Part shown: in pieces, positions 10,399-27,716 of the stretch
How positions within the stretch are numbered: the first letter of the stretch is position 1
Layout: each line of letters opens with the position of its first letter
Source of the DNA: Lactarius indigo
Taxonomy: Eukaryota; Basidiomycota; Agaricomycetes; Russulales; Russulaceae
Assembly: GCA_025766275.1 (NCBI GenBank)
Contig: JAFKAC010000019.1
Location: forward strand, 558,001 to 622,000
DNA: 64,000 nucleotides
Direction of reading: 5' to 3'
Translations under genes and position numbers: made by a program
Notes under the pieces: model-generated
Databases searched by the model: none
Told to the model about the DNA's origin: nothing
What the model saw: only the letters and a program-made list of their open reading frames with translations

Positions 10399-13300
10399 AT
10401 GAGTCAATCTCCTGCTCCCGCCCCCGCCTCCATGCCCCAGGCTCCTGTGACTACACCCTCCGAATCCTCTTCCACCAGAATCGAACGCATCTTTGATATC
10501 GCTCTAAAATCGTACAAGAAAAAGACCAAGAACGATCTCAAGAATCACGATCTCTTCAAACAGCTCGAGACATGCAATTCCCCCGCTGCCATTCTCGCTG
10601 TGTTTCAAACCGCCCAGTTCGATCCCTCGGGGACGTCTAGCGATGGTAGGTTGAAAAAATGGCTCGTTCCGACCGTCAACGTTCTTTGTGCCTTCTCCGG
10701 GACGCTAAGTGAAGGCGTCAGTTTGGTAAGTATCTAATCATCTGTCCTTGAATACGCTCTGACGTTGATCTGGCAGGTATTCCCACCCGCTAAACTAGTA
10801 TTTGCCGGCGTTGGTGTCCTCCTCTTGGTGAGTCGCTTCGTTTCTTCCCTCGTACGGGAACCTCCGGCGTTGAGCGTTATTAGGCAGCTAAGGATGTTGC
10901 CGCGAGCCAAGACATCCTCGTCGACATCTTCGGACGCATCGAAAGTTTCTTCGTGCGACTCGAGACTTATACTGAGGTCCCGTTGACTCCGGTAATGACG
11001 GAGAAAATGGTGCAAATTACGGTTGAGATCCTGGATATCCTTGCGACGGCTACAAAGGAAATGGAACAGAGTCGAGCCAGTGAGTTCGGCCATCACCTTA
11101 CGTTGCTCGAGGCTAACACTAGTTCAGAAAAGTTTCTCAAGAAGGTGGCAGGGTGGACAGATCTGGAGGATGGGCTGAAGAAGCTCGACAAATTGACGAA
11201 CGAAGAGGTGGTGATGGCAAGTTCGCAGGTTCTGAAGGTCGCACACACTGTCGATAACAAAGTGACGGTGGTTGGCGACGGCGTGAAGGGTGTCGATGAG
11301 AAAGTGCAGGTTGTCGAAAGCGAAGTGCAAGTTGTCAAAAGTGAAGTACAGGTTGTCAAAGATGAAGTACAGGTTATCGAAAGTGAAGTGCAGGTTGTCA
11401 AAAACGAGGTACAACTCGTTGGCGACAACGTTAAAGCGATTGATGATAAGGTACAAACAATAGCTGACGGTGGGCGGAGTCTGTTTGGCAACTCACCAGC
11501 GTCATCACTCACTTCTATTGTCTAGACTCACTGGAAGTGAAGTTCATCACTCGACAAACCGCGGTCCAAGTAGACGACGTGAAACGTTCGTAATCAGTCC
11601 CATCTTCGCTGACAGTCGGCCATCTAACACGATCACAGGCAACCAATTACGGGAAAGCCTTAGGAAATGGCAATCTCCACCGGATCCATCCACAAATCAC
11701 AACATCGCCGGTGATCGCCAACATAAGGGAACCGCCGAGTGGTTCATTGAAAGTGATCAATTCGAAAACTGGAAGCTGACTGGTTCCCTGCTGTGGATTC
11801 ACGGGAAACGTACGTTTCTTTTATCTGCGGCTTCGGTGATCTTACGGACCACACGTTTCGCAGCGGGCTCCGGGAAAAGCATCCTATGGTCCGTCGCTCT
11901 TTACATCTTGCAGTATTGGGAAACTTATGATTGTTGAGTAGCTCCGCAATCATCAACGATCTCACAACCCTCTGCGTGGCCAGATCCGCTTCGATGGCGT
12001 ATTTTTATTTCGACTTTCGAGATGTCGACAAGAAAGCTCGCCGCAACCTTCTCCCATCACTCCTCGTCCAACTCTCTACTCGTTCAAATGCATTTTGCGA
12101 CATATTCTCCCGTCTCTACGAGGCACATGACAACGGCGCGCGTCAGCCTAGCGACAAAGCTTTAACCCAGTGCCTTAAGGAGATGCTTACGCTTCCAAAT
12201 CAAGGCCCAGTTTATCTTATCTTAGATGCCCTTGATGAATGTCCCGACACCTCTGATGTTCCATCCGCTCGCGAACAGGTCCTTGATCTCATAAAGGATC
12301 TTGTCAGCCTTCGACTTTCCAATCTCCATATCTGTGTGACGAGTCGCCCGGAGGCCGACATCTGCGATGCACTTGAGCCGCTCACCTCTCAGACAATCTC
12401 GCTTCAGGATGAACACGGGCAGAAGAAGGATATCGCCGACTATGTCAGATCTGTGGTCTACTCTGGCTTGGGTAAATTTATGAGGAGATGGAGGACAGAG
12501 GACAAAGAGCATGTGATTGAGACGCTCTCGGAAAGAGCCGACGGAATGTGAGTGCATATACAGGTGATTATGATTTGGATTGACGGTATTTAACAGGTTC
12601 CGATGGGTCTTTTGTCAGCTCGAAGTGTTGCGAAATTGCCTTCCACAGAATGTCCAGCGCGTCCTCAGCGAATTGCCCGACTCTTTGGACGAGACATACG
12701 AGCGGATGTTGAGGGAGATCGGGAAAGTCAATCCGGATCAAGCATATCGTCTGTTACAATGTCTCACTGTTGCGACGCGGCCGCTTCGTGTGGATGAGCT
12801 TGCAGAAGTTCTCGCGCTCGACTTCGATGGGGCGAAAGAAGGGACACCGGTGCTGAACCCAGATTGGCGATGGAATGACAAGCAACAAGGGGTTCTGTCT
12901 ACGTGCTCGAGCCTCGTTGTCGTCGTCGATGACGCCTCTTCGAAGACGCGGGTTGTACAATTCGCGCATTTCTCGGTGAAGGAGTTCTTGACTTCGGATC
13001 GGCTTGCCAACCTGACAGCAGACATCTCCCGGTTTCATATCCGTCTTGAGCCAGCGCACACGATTATCGCCCAGGCTTGCCTTGCAACTCTTCTTCAATC
13101 GGATTGCAACGATAGGGTTGAAAGTAGCTCTCCTCTATCTGGCTACGCCGCCGAGCATTGGGTGGGCCACGCCCAATTTGGGAACGTATCGTCAGTTGTG
13201 GAAGACGGGATGCGACGTCTTTTTGATCCCACAAAACCATATTTCACGGCATGGCTCAAATCGTTTAACATCGACGAAGAATGGGATTCTTTCGTAGGTT

Positions 13301-14787
13301 TTAAAGAATCTACGTCATCGAGAGAAGCCAATCCACCATTGTGTCTATACTACGCTGCATTGTGCGGATTTCGTGACCTAACGAAGCATCTCATCGCCGA
13401 GTACCCGCAGCATGTAAATGCTAGGGTTGGTCTTGACAAGAGTCCGCTGGCGGCAGCATTGCGCAACAGGCACATTAAAGTCGCCGAGCTACTACACCAC
13501 CATGGCGCGGTCCTAAATATTGGTTGCAGAAGTCGTACTCTACTGCACGCTGCATCATCGGGCGGATTGGCGGATGTTGCACAATGGTTACTAAGCGTCG
13601 GCGCAGATGCGAATGCGCAAGAAGACGACGACAGGACTCCACTCCACCTTGCAGCGGCGAATGGACGCCTGGAAATTGTTCGAATCCTACTAGGGCACGG
13701 TGTAGACGTCAGCGTCGCTACGAGGAGTCTCAACCATACTCCACTACACGAAGCATCAAGATGTGGTCACGTCGACGTCGTACGGCTGTTGATCCAGTAT
13801 GGGGCAGATGCAAACACCGACCTCCAGAAGCTATTTCGTCTAGCGTCAATGTCGAGGAGTGCCGAAACCGTGTTGTTCTTCATGAAACTCGGGGGGGATG
13901 TCCACGCACGGGATGGGAGCCACAAGACACCTTTGCATCTCGCATCGTCGTCGTCGTCGAATGTTGGTGTTGTGCAAACATTGATCGATCACGGGGCAGA
14001 TGTCAACGCACGGGATGGGAGCCACAAGACACCTTTACATCTCGCGTCGTCGTCGTCGTTGCTTTCGGTGTCGTCGGATGTTGGTGTTGTACAGACATTG
14101 ATCGATCACGGGGCGGATGTCAACGCACGGGATGGGAGCCACTCGACACCTTTGCATCTCGCGTTGTCGTCGTCGTCGAATGTTGCTGTTGTGCGGACAT
14201 TGATCGATCACGGGGCAGATGTCAACGCACGGGATGGGAGCCACAAGACACCTTTACATCTCGCGTCGTCGTCGTCGTCGCCGTTGTGGTTTTCGGTGTC
14301 GTCGGATGTTGGTGTTGTACAGACATTGATCGATCACGGGGCGGATGTCAACGCACGGGATGGGAGCCACAAGACACCTTTGCATCTCGCGTCGTCGTCG
14401 TCGTCGTCGTCGTCGAATGTTGCTGTTGTGCGGACATTGATCGATCACGGGGCAGATGTCGACGCACGGGATGAGAGTCACTCGACACCTTTGCATCTGG
14501 CGTCGTCGTCGTCGTCGTCGTCGTCATTGTTTTTTTCGGCGTCGAAAGTTGGTGTTTTGCAGACATTAATCCAGAATGGAGCGGATGTCAACGCACGCAA
14601 TCAGGGGCAGTCAACGCCCTTGCACCTATTTTTTGACAAGCGGTCCACTTTTGAAACACCCGATGCCAAATGCTTGCGCGTGCTACTTAAAAACGGTGCA
14701 GATGTAGATGCAGTGGATGATAAAGGTCGCACTCCGTACCAGCTTGCTTCATCACGGGGATATCCCACATGGCTCGGTCGCTATTAG
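10399..14787 (+). CDS. NLR-A: Goodbye-NACHT-ankyrin STAND protein (about 1322 aa)
   Basis: Nine-exon model: 10399-10725, 10777-10827, 10884-11079, 11128-11469, 11526-11585, 11639-11809, 11864-11888, 11942-12547, 12597-14787. All introns are GT...AG, 48-56 nt, and the total is divisible by three. The N-terminal Goodbye-type domain (about residues 20-190) is known from basidiomycete STAND proteins. It is followed by a coiled coil of six VQVVxxE heptads, a P-loop HGKPGSGKS assembled across intron 6 (about residue 383), Walker B YLILDALDEC (about 485) and TSRPE (about 523). About 14 ankyrin repeats fill residue 840 onward. STAND proteins are nucleotide-driven switches; in fungi they act in non-self recognition and programmed cell death, which is inferred here. 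Relative to NLR-B, one base is missing near 14764, so the C-terminus ends early with different residues. It is head-to-head with zf2. Confidence 0.9.
11303..11430 (+). repeat. Coiled-coil heptad tandem repeat in NLR-A (six units)
   Basis: Six 21-bp units, each encoding a heptad of the form V-Q-V-V-x-x-E/N, in tandem in exon 4. NLR-B has four units at the matching place (about 24214-24297), a difference of exactly 42 bp that keeps the frame. The heptad spacing of hydrophobic residues predicts a coiled coil between the Goodbye domain and the NACHT ATPase. Confidence 0.85.
13905..14625 (+). repeat. High-identity ankyrin repeats with serine-tract inserts in NLR-A
   Basis: Six consecutive ankyrin units built on RDGSHKTPLHLAS...LIDHGADVNA are nearly identical at DNA level, unlike the diverged ankyrin units upstream (13330-13900). 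Each carries a run of TCG codons (Ser) between the TPLHLA helix and the second helix, of different length per unit. Two units also have an LLSVSSDVG- or PLWFSVSSDVG-type insert. Near-identity of adjacent units points to recent unequal exchange or gene conversion. Confidence 0.9.
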
Positions 14788-15350
14788 ACCATCGTGCCAG
14801 TGCCGAACAGAATAGAACGTAGCATTCCATTCGTTGTACCTACTTCCCCACACGTCTAGTACTTGTGTCGATTCCGAGTCAGATACTGTCTCCGTTGTTG
14901 ATATCGATTAGCTTTCGTGACGCCATACAAATATGAAGTGCTGTTGGTTTGATGTTGGGCATTCGCGGCCACAAAATAATAGTGCTCTCAATTTGTGTGA
15001 GATCCTACTTGCGTGGCATGAACAAGACCAGAAGTACTCAGATGCTGTGAGGCGAGGACACAACAGGGTCCTTAGAGCACGTCGATGAGGGTCGAAAGTG
15101 GAGGCCTTGTCGCCGTGGTGCGTGAGAAGGAAAGCTATATGCGGCGCGTCGTCTCTTCTCATTTTTCGGCGAATTATGAGAACATGCACAGACCGTTATG
15201 ATGCACATAACAACTAAGGCGATGTAAGGTATTTCGAACCAAGGGAAGCCAGGAAACCAAAATGGATATACAGGTGATAATAGTCGTTCTGCTAATTCTA
15301 CCACCTACTACCGACTCATTTATATATTTTTTGCAGCCCGACGAGGACAA
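14788..15350. other. Tail-to-tail spacer between NLR-A and zf3
   Basis: No gene seen. It holds the 3' ends of NLR-A (plus) and zf3 (minus). The same spacer recurs at 27717-28264, and part of it recurs inverted at 63789-64000 and just upstream of 60230, so it belongs to the amplified unit. Confidence 0.7.
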
Positions 15351-18300
15351 CTATGGCACAGCACCAATGGCGAACGCGGCGCCGATAGCGCGCTCCACCT
15401 CTTCCGGCGTGATCCTCGCCATATCCTCTGCCTGAGCAGATGGTACAGGTACCATGTACTCCTCAGGCCAGACCCCGTCGTCTGCATCTGGGTCCACATC
15501 GACATCGCCACCCTCATCAACATTTCCGTCGTCGTCGTCGTCGTCGTCGTCGTTCAGCGACGTCAAAGACGCAGACCGTCGTCGCCGTCGCCGCCTCCGC
15601 GCTACCAACAACGGCTCTAGGCTCCCGACAAAGAGCCGAATCCGCTTACCCCGGCGTCCCCGGCCCGGGATGACCGTCGATTTCCCCTTCCCCTTCATCG
15701 TTTTCTGCTGCTCCAGCTGGTCGTGGTTGGGATCTGGAAGAGACACGAGCCGCCCCCACGTCTTGCGCGGTTTCCCGATAAACATATACCGGCGCCGTTG
15801 CAGTTTCTGCGAGGGTTCGGGTATTGGGCTGGTGGAGATAGTGGCGGGGGCAGCTAGGGTGGTGGCAGCAGGGGGAGGGGAGGCTGTAGGTTGCGAGACG
15901 GGTACGATGCGTGCTTTGTTGCCGTGCAAGAATGCACTGCCGAGCGGCTCGCCAGATACCGTGAACACCGCGGTCGCGCTCCAGCTTGCATCAAAGACCT
16001 GCGCATCCGTCGTTGTCGTCGTTGTCTTCGCTGGACGCTGCTTGGCTGGCGGCGGCGGTGGCACCGATACCGGTTCCTTGCTCTTACTACTCTTGCTTGC
16101 GGGGGTAGGTGCGGCACGATGGGAACCACCTTGGCACGCCAACCAACTGCGCCACCCGCCATCACGTTCGGGGACGTACGCCTCTCCGCGCTTCCGCGAG
16201 CAATGCGAGCAGTTACAATAATTGCGACAAACTGGGCACTCGAAGTCTCCCGCGGTGCGATCGAACGTCAGCTGGGGGTACCTGTGCTCCAAGAGAGTCA
16301 GAAATATGTACTGTATGTGAAGAGATGAGTGGAAGGCGTACCGTTTCTCGATGCAGAGGTCACAAAACAGGTTACGGCATTGCTCGTCCCTCGACGTCTT
16401 GATTAGTGTACAGCGCATCTTGGGCCGGGGTGTCTTGCGCCTGCAATGGTGGCAGAACGTAAGCCCCCCCGGAAGCACGCCTGATGACGACGATGCCGGG
16501 GTGCGTTTCTTGCGACGAGCATTTGTCAAAGCTGGTGCAGATATTGCGTGCGTGCGTGGACCATCGTCGTTAGAGCTTTCGTTGTCGCTGTCGTCGTTGT
16601 GCCTAACCTCGACTTCGTCTGCAAGTTCCTTGCGCCAGCTCTTCCTCCGCATCCTCGACCCAGTAGCAGCAGCTACGCTCTCCGGCGACTCAACGACGCC
16701 ATCCGCGACGACCGCTCGATCCTTGCCCTTGCCCAATCCAGATGCCGGCACAAAGTCGTCGTCGCTCGTGTTCTCAAACAGCATCCCCATGACGGCTTCC
16801 TCTTCCCCGTCGTCTTCATCCGTCATGCGCGAGGGTTGCACGCCGCCAAATTCACGAACCGGCGAGCTCACGTCGCCCCCCAGCCTTCCAGGACTGAGGT
16901 TGCCGCCCCCGCCAAGAACAGACGGGTCGATCGTACCGTCGCCAGCGTACTCCCCGACGCCGGTGTCTGTACTGGCGCCGGCACCACCGAAAACGCTCCC
17001 ACCGCCCCAGTCGATCCACCCTTCGGCGCCGCGATTCGGGGAAGTAAGATCAAAGTTCAGGCCCTGGCTTGGGCTCGTGAGGGCGCGGCCCACGTCCATG
17101 CTAGAGGTAGGGCTATGGTTGACGCCGTCACGCTCGGGAATCACAAAACCGAGCATGGGCCCGTCTGGATGGTCATGGGCGCCCGCAGTGCGCAGCAGTG
17201 GAGGTGGGGGATGCGGAGGCACGACGTCGTCGACCCCATGCGCATCTGCGTTTGCATCTGTATCCGCAGGGCCGGCCTCGAGGTCCATAGGGATGTCGAG
17301 GTCGAGGTCGAGATCCAGACTCGCATCCTGCAGATCATCAGGATCGGTTGCAGTTACAGGAGCAGAGTTGGTGGTGGTGGCACAAGCGCCGCTGTCCGAG
17401 GCAGGGGTAGGTTCGACAGCGGGAGAAGTTGCGAGGAGACCGTGCGCGCCGACCGCGGCCCCCTCATAGCAAAAACCCTGCCGGATTGCGTACTGTTCTG
17501 TCGCTTGCAATTTGCGCACGGGATCTGGAGGATCGGGCGACGAGTGCAGGTGACTGAGCGCGCGGGGAGGGATAGCGATCTCCGTGCGTGCGGGTTCTGG
17601 CAGGATTGTAGGCTGGAGGCCTGCGAGAGAGTTGACGTCTGGGGGCGTGATTGGTGATGACTGTTCCTCCAGGGGCGGTGTCGACTCGGGCGTAGATGTG
17701 TGGATAGATATGGACGTGTGTATGGCGGGTGGGGTTGACGCGCGATGCTGCTGGGCAGAACGACGGGGCTTATGTCTAGGTCGGGGTCGGGAAGGCGGTA
17801 GGGATTCGGGCTTGGCCTTGGGTACGCGGCGTGGTCCTCGCGGCGCATCGACGATAACTTCAATTTCGGAGTCGTCGGAGTCATCCTGGTCCCGCTCGTC
17901 TACGACGCGTCGTCGTTTTCTTCGTGGGCTGGTCGGTGTGTGCGGATGGCGTCTCCCATTTCTACGTGGCGACACAGCCTGTGCACGCGCCTGCGTGCGG
18001 GCTCGTTTCGTCGGCAACGGGATCACAACCTCCACGCTCGCGCTGTCACTTGTCGCCTCGGCGCGTGTCTCCTTGGCGAGGCGGCGCGTAGTAGTCGCCG
18101 CCGGTGCTGACGCCGACGCCACCACGTTAGGATTTGTCGAGTTGTGTGTGAATGCCGCAGCTAACACCTGGTCGAGGGGAGTGGGGATCTTAGACTTGGA
18201 CTTGTCTCTCTTCCTCTTCGTCGTTCTCATCGTCCACAACCACCACCGTCTCTCTTGCCGCCTTTATTGTCTTCTTCCTACTAGGTCCCGGCTGCCAGCT

Positions 18301-19402
18301 CCGGGCCAATTGTTCTCGAACGCGACATGCAGTATGTGCACGAGTTCCTTCGAGCCCGAATTGTCCTCTGCCTGTCCCTTGCCCTTGGCTGCGGTCTGAC
18401 ACTGGCACGTCCGGGGCCGTTGCCTTACCAGCGCATAGTCTGACTTGCGCGCGCCCGACGGGAGGGGCGGTGCAAGGACGTACGCCATCAGCTGCCATAG
18501 TCCCCTCCGTTTCTTGGTCTTTCGCGGGCTGCGCCGAGGAGATGGTGGTCGTGAGGAGGAGGAAGAGGAGTCAATGGATATGATGTCCAGGGGGTCGTGG
18601 TCTCTCTCTGTCTCTGTCACGTTGGCCGGGGAGAGGTTCGGACGAAGTGCGAGGGGGGGGGAAGGGTGTCTATGACATACGGCGTGAGGGTACACGGGAT
18701 TGCGAGGATGTGGAACGCCTAGGAACACCCACAGGAGCAAGAGGAGGCTGAGTCTGTCGCACGGCGTTATGTATGCGCATAGAAAGGACAGAAGGGGACA
18801 AACACCCCTCTATGTCCCGGCCGTAATGGGTAACAATGCGCATCTCGACATCGTTGTTCATGAATTTTCGAGTTGGGTCTGTTTGGCCATCATTCTCACG
18901 AAACACCGGCGCGGGGTCATCACCGGGACCAGTGATGGAGATCGCCGTCATGTTGCTTTCCGGTTCTAGCGGCGACGATCTGGACGGCGGGGCGAAAGGC
19001 GAGGGTGAGACTGACGAGGAGGCTGATGCGACTGCGGGGACAGGGGACCTTGGCTGCGTGAGAGAGAAAAGAGAAAAGCCGTTATCGACGCAAAATCGCG
19101 TTATGTATAATAAAAAAAAAGGGACCTGCCTGGAGCAAGTTCCAAGTCGTGTTTGGGTTCGGCAAAGACGCGTCGTTGGACGACCAAAGCCACGCGGCGG
19201 GGTCGTCTGGATCGATGGTGACGTCCTCCATGAGCCCGCGTTCTTGGGGGGATAGCGCGGATTCGTGGGCATTGGGAGGGAATAGACTGTTGGACGACGA
19301 TGAGGACGCGTTTGGGTGCGTGATCGTGGGATTGGCCAGGTTGTAGGGGTGCCGGCCCGTGTTACCTCGTGTTGTTTCGGCGTCTATCTGGTTCTTCCGC
19401 AA
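15351..19402 (-). pseudogene. zf3: A-type 4CXXC_R1 zinc-finger gene with two disabling changes
   Basis: Nearly full-length homologue of zf5. A long open frame (18239-15351) covers the basic tracts, the acidic S/P-rich middle, the complete 11-cysteine finger (about 16450-16160, with the in-frame 60-nt intron) and the C-terminal region ending AIGAAFAIGAVP. Upstream, a stop replaces Lys just after the Met of MSKTPLF (near 18675). A one-base loss near 18290 shifts the frame into a stop (FENNWPGAGSRDLVGRRQ then stop), and a two-base loss about 50 bp further restores it. It is therefore probably a recent pseudogene, unless internal initiation produces the zinc-finger half. The N-terminal exon (19402-19130) ends in WNLLQ before an intron. 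Confidence 0.82.
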
Positions 19403-19445
19403 CTGGCAGTGTCCTTGCTTTATCGAGAGAAGAGAGCCTTCTTAG

Positions 19446-19823
19446 GCAGCTAAAGATGTTGCCGCGAGCTAAGAAATCCTCATCGATGTCTTTGGATCGA
19501 AAGTTTCTTCGTGCGGCCCGACATTTCTACCGGGGTCCCACTGACTCCGACGATGACGGAAAAAATGGTGGAATTCACGCCTTGCGATGGCCACAAAGGA
19601 AATGGAAAAGAGTTGAGCAAGCGAGTTCGATCATCATTTTACGTTGATACAAGCTAATATTGGTTCAGGAAATTCTCTTAAGGTGGCGGGGTGGACGGAT
19701 CTAGAGGATGGGCTGAAGAAACTTGACGAACTGACGGACGAAGAAGTGATGGCGGCTGTGCAGGTTCTGAAGGCGACGCACAAGATCGATAGCAAAGTGA
19801 CGGGAGTCAGAGATGGCATGAGA
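19446..19823 (+). pseudogene. Truncated NLR fragment, right copy
   Basis: Same ends and content as 6530-6918: the end of intron 2, exon 3, intron 3 and the start of exon 4 of the NLR gene, then an abrupt join to the 3' end of a B-type zf copy. Here an internal deletion removes most of the V-E-I-L-D-I-L codons near 19577 and shifts the frame. The identical ends show that truncation preceded the 12.9-kb duplication. Confidence 0.85.
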
Positions 19824-22800
19824 GTACGTTCCGTCTCCTCCTGTGTGATCCTCACCATCTCATCCGCCTGAACAGGCGGTACAGGCACGACGTACTCCCC
19901 GGGCCAGATTCCGTCGTCTGCTTCTGCACCTGCGTCCGTATCGGCATTGTCATCGCGGCCCTCATCAAGAATCCCATCCCTGTCGCCGTCGTCATCGTCG
20001 TTCAGCAGCGTCAACCACCCAGACCGTCGCCGTTACCACCTCCGCCGTGCCACCAACAATGGCTCTAGGCCACAAAGACCCGAATCCACGTCCCTGGCCC
20101 GCCATACTGTTGACTTTTCCATACCCTTTGTCTTTTTCTGCTGCATCGGCTGGTCGTGTTTGGAAAGCGCCCCCACGTCTTGAGAGGTTTCCAGATGAAC
20201 GTATACCGATGCCTTCGCAGTTGCTACTGCTGCTACTTCTGCGCAGGTGTCGGTATCGCTCAAGCTCACGTCAGAGTACTACACGTTGGTCGTCGTCGGG
20301 CATTGCTTCGTCGCCGCCGTCACTGCGCCGTTCCGGGGTCGTTGCTCTTGCTCCTTCTTGCGAGGGTGGGCGCGGTGGCGCAATGGGAATCTCCTTGGCG
20401 CGCCACCCAACTGCGCCTCCCGCCATTCCGTTCGGGGATGTACACCTCTCCGCGCTTCCGCAAGCAATTACAATAGTTGTGACAACCTGGACATTTGAAC
20501 TCTTCTGCTGGGCGATCGAACGTCAACTCGGGGTACCTGCTGTAGCGAGTAATAGGCGTTGACCCAAGGGGAATCGTAGACAAAAGAGATAGAAGAGAGA
20601 AATAGGAAATACAGACGAGAAAGCAGACGCAGGCCAATATCGTAAACGTGAAAGTGGGAGCATAAGTTCTGTTCATTTTCCGCAATCAACCATAGAGTAT
20701 ATACGTCTGATTAGTATAGAATAGGAGCAAGTAAAGTATCGTTCCAAGCCCGGGAGGACTATGATCCTTACACTGCGCTCCGAGAGTCAGAAATGTAATG
20801 TAAATATGAAGGGATACAACATACTGTTTCTCGATGCAGATCGCAAAATAGGGCATTGCTCATCCGTAGAGCTTCGATCAATGTATAGCACATCTTAGGT
20901 CGGCGCACCTTGCACCCACAATGGTAGCAGAGCGTTAACCTCCCCGAGAGCACGCCTGATGACGACGATGCCGGCATGTGTTTCTTGCGACGAGCGTGTA
21001 TAAAAACAGGCACAGATATTGCGTGGGTGCACAGACCTTCATCATCGTCGCTGTCGCCGCCGCCGCCGTCGCGCCTGAGTCGTCCGCAAGTGCATTGCAC
21101 CAGCACTTCCTCTGCACCCTCAAACCAGCAGCAGCAGAAACGCTCTCCGACGACACGATGACGCAGTCCACAACAGCGGCTCGGGCCTTGCCATTACATA
21201 ACCCCGACGCCGGTGCAAAGTCGTGGGCCCCATGATCTGGAGGTCAGGAAACGCTTGCAGATGACCGAATATGCACGGGGGAATCATCATCTCCGTGCGT
21301 GCAGGCTTTGGCAGGATCGTCAGTGGGAGACCAGTGAGCGAGTTGACATCTGGGGGTGTGATTGGCGAGGACTGCTTGAGTGGGGGCGGAGGTGATGCGC
21401 GATACTGCTGGGTGACACGATGGGGTTTATGTCTATGCAGTTGTCGGCCAGATGGTGAGTACGGCATGACTCTGGGAACACACCGTGGTTCGCGCGGCGC
21501 ATCGGCGTCGTCGGATTCGTCTTGTTCGTGCTCATCTGCCACGCGCCGTCGTGTTCTGCGTGGACTGGTCAGCGTGTGAGGATGGTGTTTCCCATTTCCA
21601 TGCGGCGACACGGGCAAGTGGTCGTCGTTCCGGCTCGACACGGCCTGCGGGCGACCGCGTTTAGTCGGCAGCGGGACGATGACTTCCACGCTCGTGCTAT
21701 CTCTTGAAGTCTCAGTGGATGTCTTCTTTGCCAACCGGCGCGTACCGGTCGCCGCTGGTGCTGACGGCGACACCACCACGTTAGGGTTCACCGAGTTGCA
21801 TGTGAATGCCGTAGCTAACGCCTGATCGAGGGACGTGGGGGTCTTGGACTTGACTTCTTTCTCTTCGCCTTCCTCATCGTCCACTGCCACCGTCTCTCAT
21901 ATAGTCTTTTCTTTCTTCTTCCCACTAGGTCCCGTACTGACATCACTTGGCTAGTTGTTCTCAAACGCATCCTGCAACACGTGCACAATTTACTTCGAGC
22001 CAGAATTGTCCCCCGCCCGCGCCTTCCCTTAGCGGCGGTCAGGCACTGGCGTGTCCGGGGCCATCGCTATACATGCACATAGTCTGACTGATGCACGCCG
22101 AGCAGCAGGGGGGACATGAGGACGTACGCCACCATTTGTCCCTGTCTCCTTGTCTCCTTCATTTCTTGGTCTTGCGTGGGCTGCGCCGAGGAGGAGGCGG
22201 TAGCAAGGATGAAGAGTATTCAACAATTATGATGTCCAGTGGGTCGTAGTCCCTGTCTCTGTCACGTTGGTGGGGGGCGGCTTCGATGGTTTGGTTTGGA
22301 GGGAGGGAAGGAAGAGGGGAGTCTTTGGCAAGCAGCGTAGAATACACGGAATTGGGGGATGAGAAGCTCCTGGAGGGACCCGCGGGTTGGGGCTGACTCT
22401 GTCACACGGCGTATGTATTCACAGAAAAGGCGAAAGGGATGGACACACACCTGTAATGGGCCCCGGTCCCAATCATAATGGGAAACATCACACATCTCGA
22501 CGTCGCTGTCTATGCTTTTTCGTGCTGGGTCTTGGCCGTCGTCCTCATGAGATACTGGCACGTAGTCGATGATGTACTCGCCTGTGGTGGGGTCATCACC
22601 AAGACCAGTGGTGCGACGTCATATTACTTTCCCGTTCTGGCAGCTGGAGGCCTGATGGGACGATGATGCGGACAGCGGGGCAAATGGCGAGGATGAAACC
22701 GATGAGGAGGCTGACGCTACGACGGGGACAGGGGACCTTGACTGTGAGAAAAGCGTTATCGAACCCAATCGCACTAGGTAAAGAGACCTGCCTTGAGCAA

Positions 22801-23224
22801 GTCCGAAGTCGCGTTTGCGTTTGGCAAAGACGCATCGTTGAGCCACAAGAGCCACGGGGTGGGGTCATGTGGATCGAGGGCGATCTCGGCCATGAGCCCG
22901 CTTTCTTGTGGATATAGGGCGGATTGGGAGGGACTCGGACTGGCCTGTTGGTTGGACGACGACAACGACGCGTGATCGTGGGATTGGCCTGCACCGGGTG
23001 GTTGTGTCCCAGATCTCCCAGTGGACGTGACCGCCAAGAGCGACACGAGCGATAGGTCGATCGACGTCAAACATGGGCCTCTCTATGACCACAACTGTCC
23101 GTGCTTGCGTTCTCCCGATGTGTTCTCCTGCGTATTGCAATGGGAGGAAGGCGGATCAGCCTGGAGGTGCCGGCCCGTGTCGCAGCGTGTCTCAGCGTCT
23201 ATCTGATTCCTCCATGACACACGC
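19824..23224 (-). pseudogene. zf4: decayed B-type 4CXXC_R1 zinc-finger gene
   Basis: Duplicate of zf2 with the same lesions: stop in place of Trp in FENNW (near 21953), deleted acidic middle, about 240 bp of extra sequence in the zinc-finger intron (about 20540-20775) and lost ligands in the finger. Its last frame (20014-19634) reads through the junction into antisense NLR sequence, giving a chimeric C-terminus of about 50 residues. The longest intact piece is 21890-21120, covering basic and S/P-rich segments. It is head-to-head with NLR-B at 23310. Since zf2 and zf4 agree in their defects, neither is likely to make a normal zinc-finger protein. Confidence 0.82.
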
Positions 23225-23309
23225 TGTGCAGTGTTTTTAGTTTGTCGACACGAGGCAACAGCGCACTCTCTCACCGTCGTCTACTAGACACTGTTAACAT
23301 ACCCCCAAC
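23225..23309. promoter_or_regulatory. Shared divergent promoter region, zf4 / NLR-B
   Basis: Near-identical counterpart of 10312-10398, with about 85-90 bp between the opposed reading frames. Confidence 0.5.

Positions 23310-27716
<4,407 letters not shown>

Noticed and set aside
13524..14474. Long alternative-frame and antisense open frames across the ankyrin/TCG region (also 26784-27314 and 27274-27505)
   Set aside because: They arise because TCG/CGA repeats have no stop in any frame. The ankyrin frame is the one with domain signal and codon-level conservation between NLR-A and NLR-B.
17354..17884. Secondary open frames within zf3 and zf5 on either strand (for example the long plus-strand frames at 16548-17657 and 29453-30562)
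   Set aside because: They overlap the established zf coding frame, lack domains, and appear in both copies only because the copies are near-identical.
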